Shown here piece after piece: positions 22,105-23,493 of a DNA stretch of 23,493 nucleotides; positions within the stretch are counted from its first letter, which is position 1; every line of letters starts with the position of its first letter. The translations under genes were made by a program, and so were the position numbers. A model generated the notes under the pieces. That model did no database searches. It was not told where the DNA came from and saw only the letters and a program-made list of their open reading frames with translations. Source of the DNA: Eubacterium sp. (GTDB lineage: Bacteria > Bacillota_A > Clostridia > Lachnospirales > Lachnospiraceae); assembly GCA_023663915.1 (NCBI GenBank), contig JAMPGN010000039.1, positions 1 to 23,493 on the forward strand, given 5' to 3'.

Positions 22105-23427
22105 TCACTCATGCAGCACACTGTTTTCCCAGCCCGTATCCAAGGCGGCGTTACAGCTCTCGTCCAGCTGCTTGGCGCATTCTGACGGGGTGATGTTTTT
22201 CGCCAGCAGCTCGTGGATATTAGGCCAGAATACACTGCGGACGGAGGTTTCGTTTCCCTGCCAGTTCGGGCTGTTGTTCATGAAATCCACCACATTTACC
22301 GCATTTTTGGTAAACTCGTCTAACATCGTGATCTGATCCTGATATTTCTCAGACACCTTCCGGCTCACAGGGATATTGCCGGCGGATAATTCCAGCCATT
22401 CGTCCGTTTCGTAGATATAGCGGATAAAGTCTTTCGCCGTCTGCACCTTCAGGGCGTCGCCGTTATCGAATACTTCAAAGCCGGTCACGAAGGAAGTCGC
22501 CACATTGCCGGGGAAATTCACATACCCATAGTTCTCCATATGCTCATAGAGCCCGAAATTCGCATTGTTGAAGATATGGATTGCAAGCTGTCCGTTGCTG
22601 AATAATTCGTTGCAGTCCGAGATCTCCAGATTCTCCGGATGGGGCGGATACCAGCCTTTGTCTACGCCGGACTGGAGCCATTCCAGCGCTTTGACAGCTG
22701 CTTCGCCCTCGAAATCAAAATGCCCGTCCGCATCAAAGATCGGACTTCCGTACGCCCGGATATAGGACATGATATGGGTATCGCCTTGATTGTTCTTGCC
22801 GTACATCATCATGGGATAGGAGTGGTCGGGAAGGTTGGCGGCAAGGGTGTCGAGAATGTCCGTCCATTCTTCTAGCGTCCAGTTCTGTATCGTGGCCGTG
22901 TCGGCGACGTATTGCGCAAGACCGCAGTCGCGGAACAGTTCTTTGTTGTAGATCAGGATATTCTGCATACTTAAGAAGGGCATCATATAGGTCTTGCCGT
23001 CCGTTATGCTCATCGCCCACGATGCATCGTCGATATCGTTTCGCAGTTCTTCCGAAATGATATCGTCCAGTGGCGCCACCTTGCCGGTATGCAGATAGGA
23101 TGCCATGTTAAAGTAACCCTCGTAGAGTACGTCTGTCGCGTCTTCCGTATCGAAGCAGTCTGTGATCGCAGCGACCTCATCTACATAGTCGAAGGTTTCC
23201 AGACGGACTGTGACATTTGCATTTTCGTACTGCGCCGCAAACGCTTCGCCCGCCTGTTGTAAGAAGGTGTTGGAATCCACGATATCGGGATTGCTGACGG
23301 AGTTCATCACCAGATTGGGTACTTTGACGATCAAGGTCACGTCTTCTTTCGTTTTGCCGCATCCGGTCAGAAGGCTGGCGCACAATGCGAACGTAAGCGT
23401 CAGCGCGGTGGGGATTTTTTTTCTCAT
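22105..23427 (-). CDS. Sugar ABC transporter substrate-binding lipoprotein
   Basis: 440 residues. It has a lipoprotein signal peptide with lipobox LLTGC (lipidated Cys23), then a family-1 extracellular solute-binding fold. Landmarks: AAQYENANVTVRLETFDY, DVLYEGYFNMASYLHTGKVAPLDD, SMQNILIYNKELFRDCGL, WTLEEWTDILDTLA, and AVKALEWLQSGVDKGWYP, all typical of carbohydrate-binding proteins (COG1653 type). It captures a sugar or glycan outside the cell for an importer whose membrane and ATPase genes are not in the window; they may lie beyond the right end or elsewhere. AAGGAG is 6 nt before the ATG. It converges with the membrane protein gene. High G+C, like the operon head. Confidence 0.88.
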   Translation of the reverse strand: MRKKIPTALTLTFALCASLLTGCGKTKEDVTLIVKVPNLVMNSVSNPDIVDSNTFLQQAGEAFAAQYENANVTVRLETFDYVDEVAAITDCFDTEDATDVLYEGYFNMASYLHTGKVAPLDDIISEELRNDIDDASWAMSITDGKTYMMPFLSMQNILIYNKELFRDCGLAQYVADTATIQNWTLEEWTDILDTLAANLPDHSYPMMMYGKNNQGDTHIMSYIRAYGSPIFDADGHFDFEGEAAVKALEWLQSGVDKGWYPPHPENLEISDCNELFSNGQLAIHIFNNANFGLYEHMENYGYVNFPGNVATSFVTGFEVFDNGDALKVQTAKDFIRYIYETDEWLELSAGNIPVSRKVSEKYQDQITMLDEFTKNAVNVVDFMNNSPNWQGNETSVRSVFWPNIHELLAKNITPSECAKQLDESCNAALDTGWENSVLHE

Positions 23428-23466
23428 GGTTTACTCCTTTTTTATAGGAAATTCCTCGGCTTACTT

Positions 23467-23487
23467 CGAGTTTGCGAAGCAAACTCG
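23467..23487. repeat. Palindrome with GAA triloop upstream of the binding-protein gene
   Basis: CGAGTTTGC / GCAAACTCG, 9-bp perfect stem with a GAA loop, 40 bp upstream of the minus-strand ATG. Its centre is the GCGAAGC heptamer, known as an unusually stable DNA mini-hairpin. Confidence 0.65.
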
Positions 23488-23493
23488 CAATCG

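Noticed and set aside
1..23493. tRNA, rRNA, CRISPR arrays, complete insertion sequences or phage genes
   Set aside because: Scanned by eye; no cloverleaf, rRNA motif, regular spacer array, transposase or integrase was recognised.

Overview
The window looks like a chromosomal segment of an anaerobic Firmicute, most likely a Lachnospiraceae-type Clostridium. The clues are AGGAGG ribosome sites, several TTG starts, sigma-A promoters, a CpsB/CpsC/CpsD-type Gram-positive capsule module and a lipoprotein sugar-binding protein. The organism call is an inference from gene content; no rRNA or tRNA is present to anchor it.

Layout. (1) 1-1978, flank: the 3' bulk of a small cupin protein, a 103-bp MITE-like inverted-repeat element, an alpha/beta-hydrolase esterase with its own promoter and terminator, a cassette of hairpins, a possible gene remnant, and an XRE regulator on the minus strand. 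(2) 2078-17107, a 15-kb surface-polysaccharide operon read rightwards from a consensus promoter (TTGACA-17-TATAAT) that lies back to back with the XRE gene. Its head is a phosphotyrosine phosphatase (CpsB type), a Wzz/CpsC-type co-polymerase, and one polypeptide joining a CpsD-type tyrosine kinase to a LytR-CpsA-Psr (LCP) glycopolymer transferase. A sortase-B-like protein that has lost its catalytic Cys and His follows, then an unknown secreted protein and the initiating sugar-phosphate transferase. The middle part is strikingly AT-rich: a GT2, a GT32-like transferase, a Stealth hexose-phosphate transferase, a Wzy-type polymerase and a GT4. The tail returns to high G+C: LicD, a TagD-like cytidylyltransferase, an asparagine-synthase-like enzyme and a Wzx flippase. 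(3) 17108-20030, an AT-rich accessory stretch: an unknown 202-aa protein, a 555-aa protein with a papain-like Cys/His/Asp pattern, and a 61-aa ORF with its own consensus promoter and intrinsic terminator. (4) 20226-21852, a second XRE regulator followed by a membrane protein with a TPR-like tail. (5) 22105-23427 on the minus strand, a sugar ABC-transporter substrate-binding lipoprotein.

How the genes fit together. The polysaccharide genes describe a complete Wzx/Wzy pathway. The sugar-phosphate transferase starts the repeat unit on undecaprenyl phosphate. GT2, GT32 and GT4 extend it; Stealth and LicD add phosphodiester-linked groups, with the TagD-like enzyme supplying a CDP-activated donor. 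Wzx flips the unit, Wzy polymerises it under control of the Wzz/kinase/phosphatase trio, and the LCP domain attaches the chain to the wall.

The least conventional parts are the kinase-LCP fusion, the inactive-looking sortase with its secreted neighbour, the LicD/cytidylyltransferase/asparagine-synthase-like trio, the papain-like two-gene unit, and a set of hairpins with GNA triloops scattered between genes.
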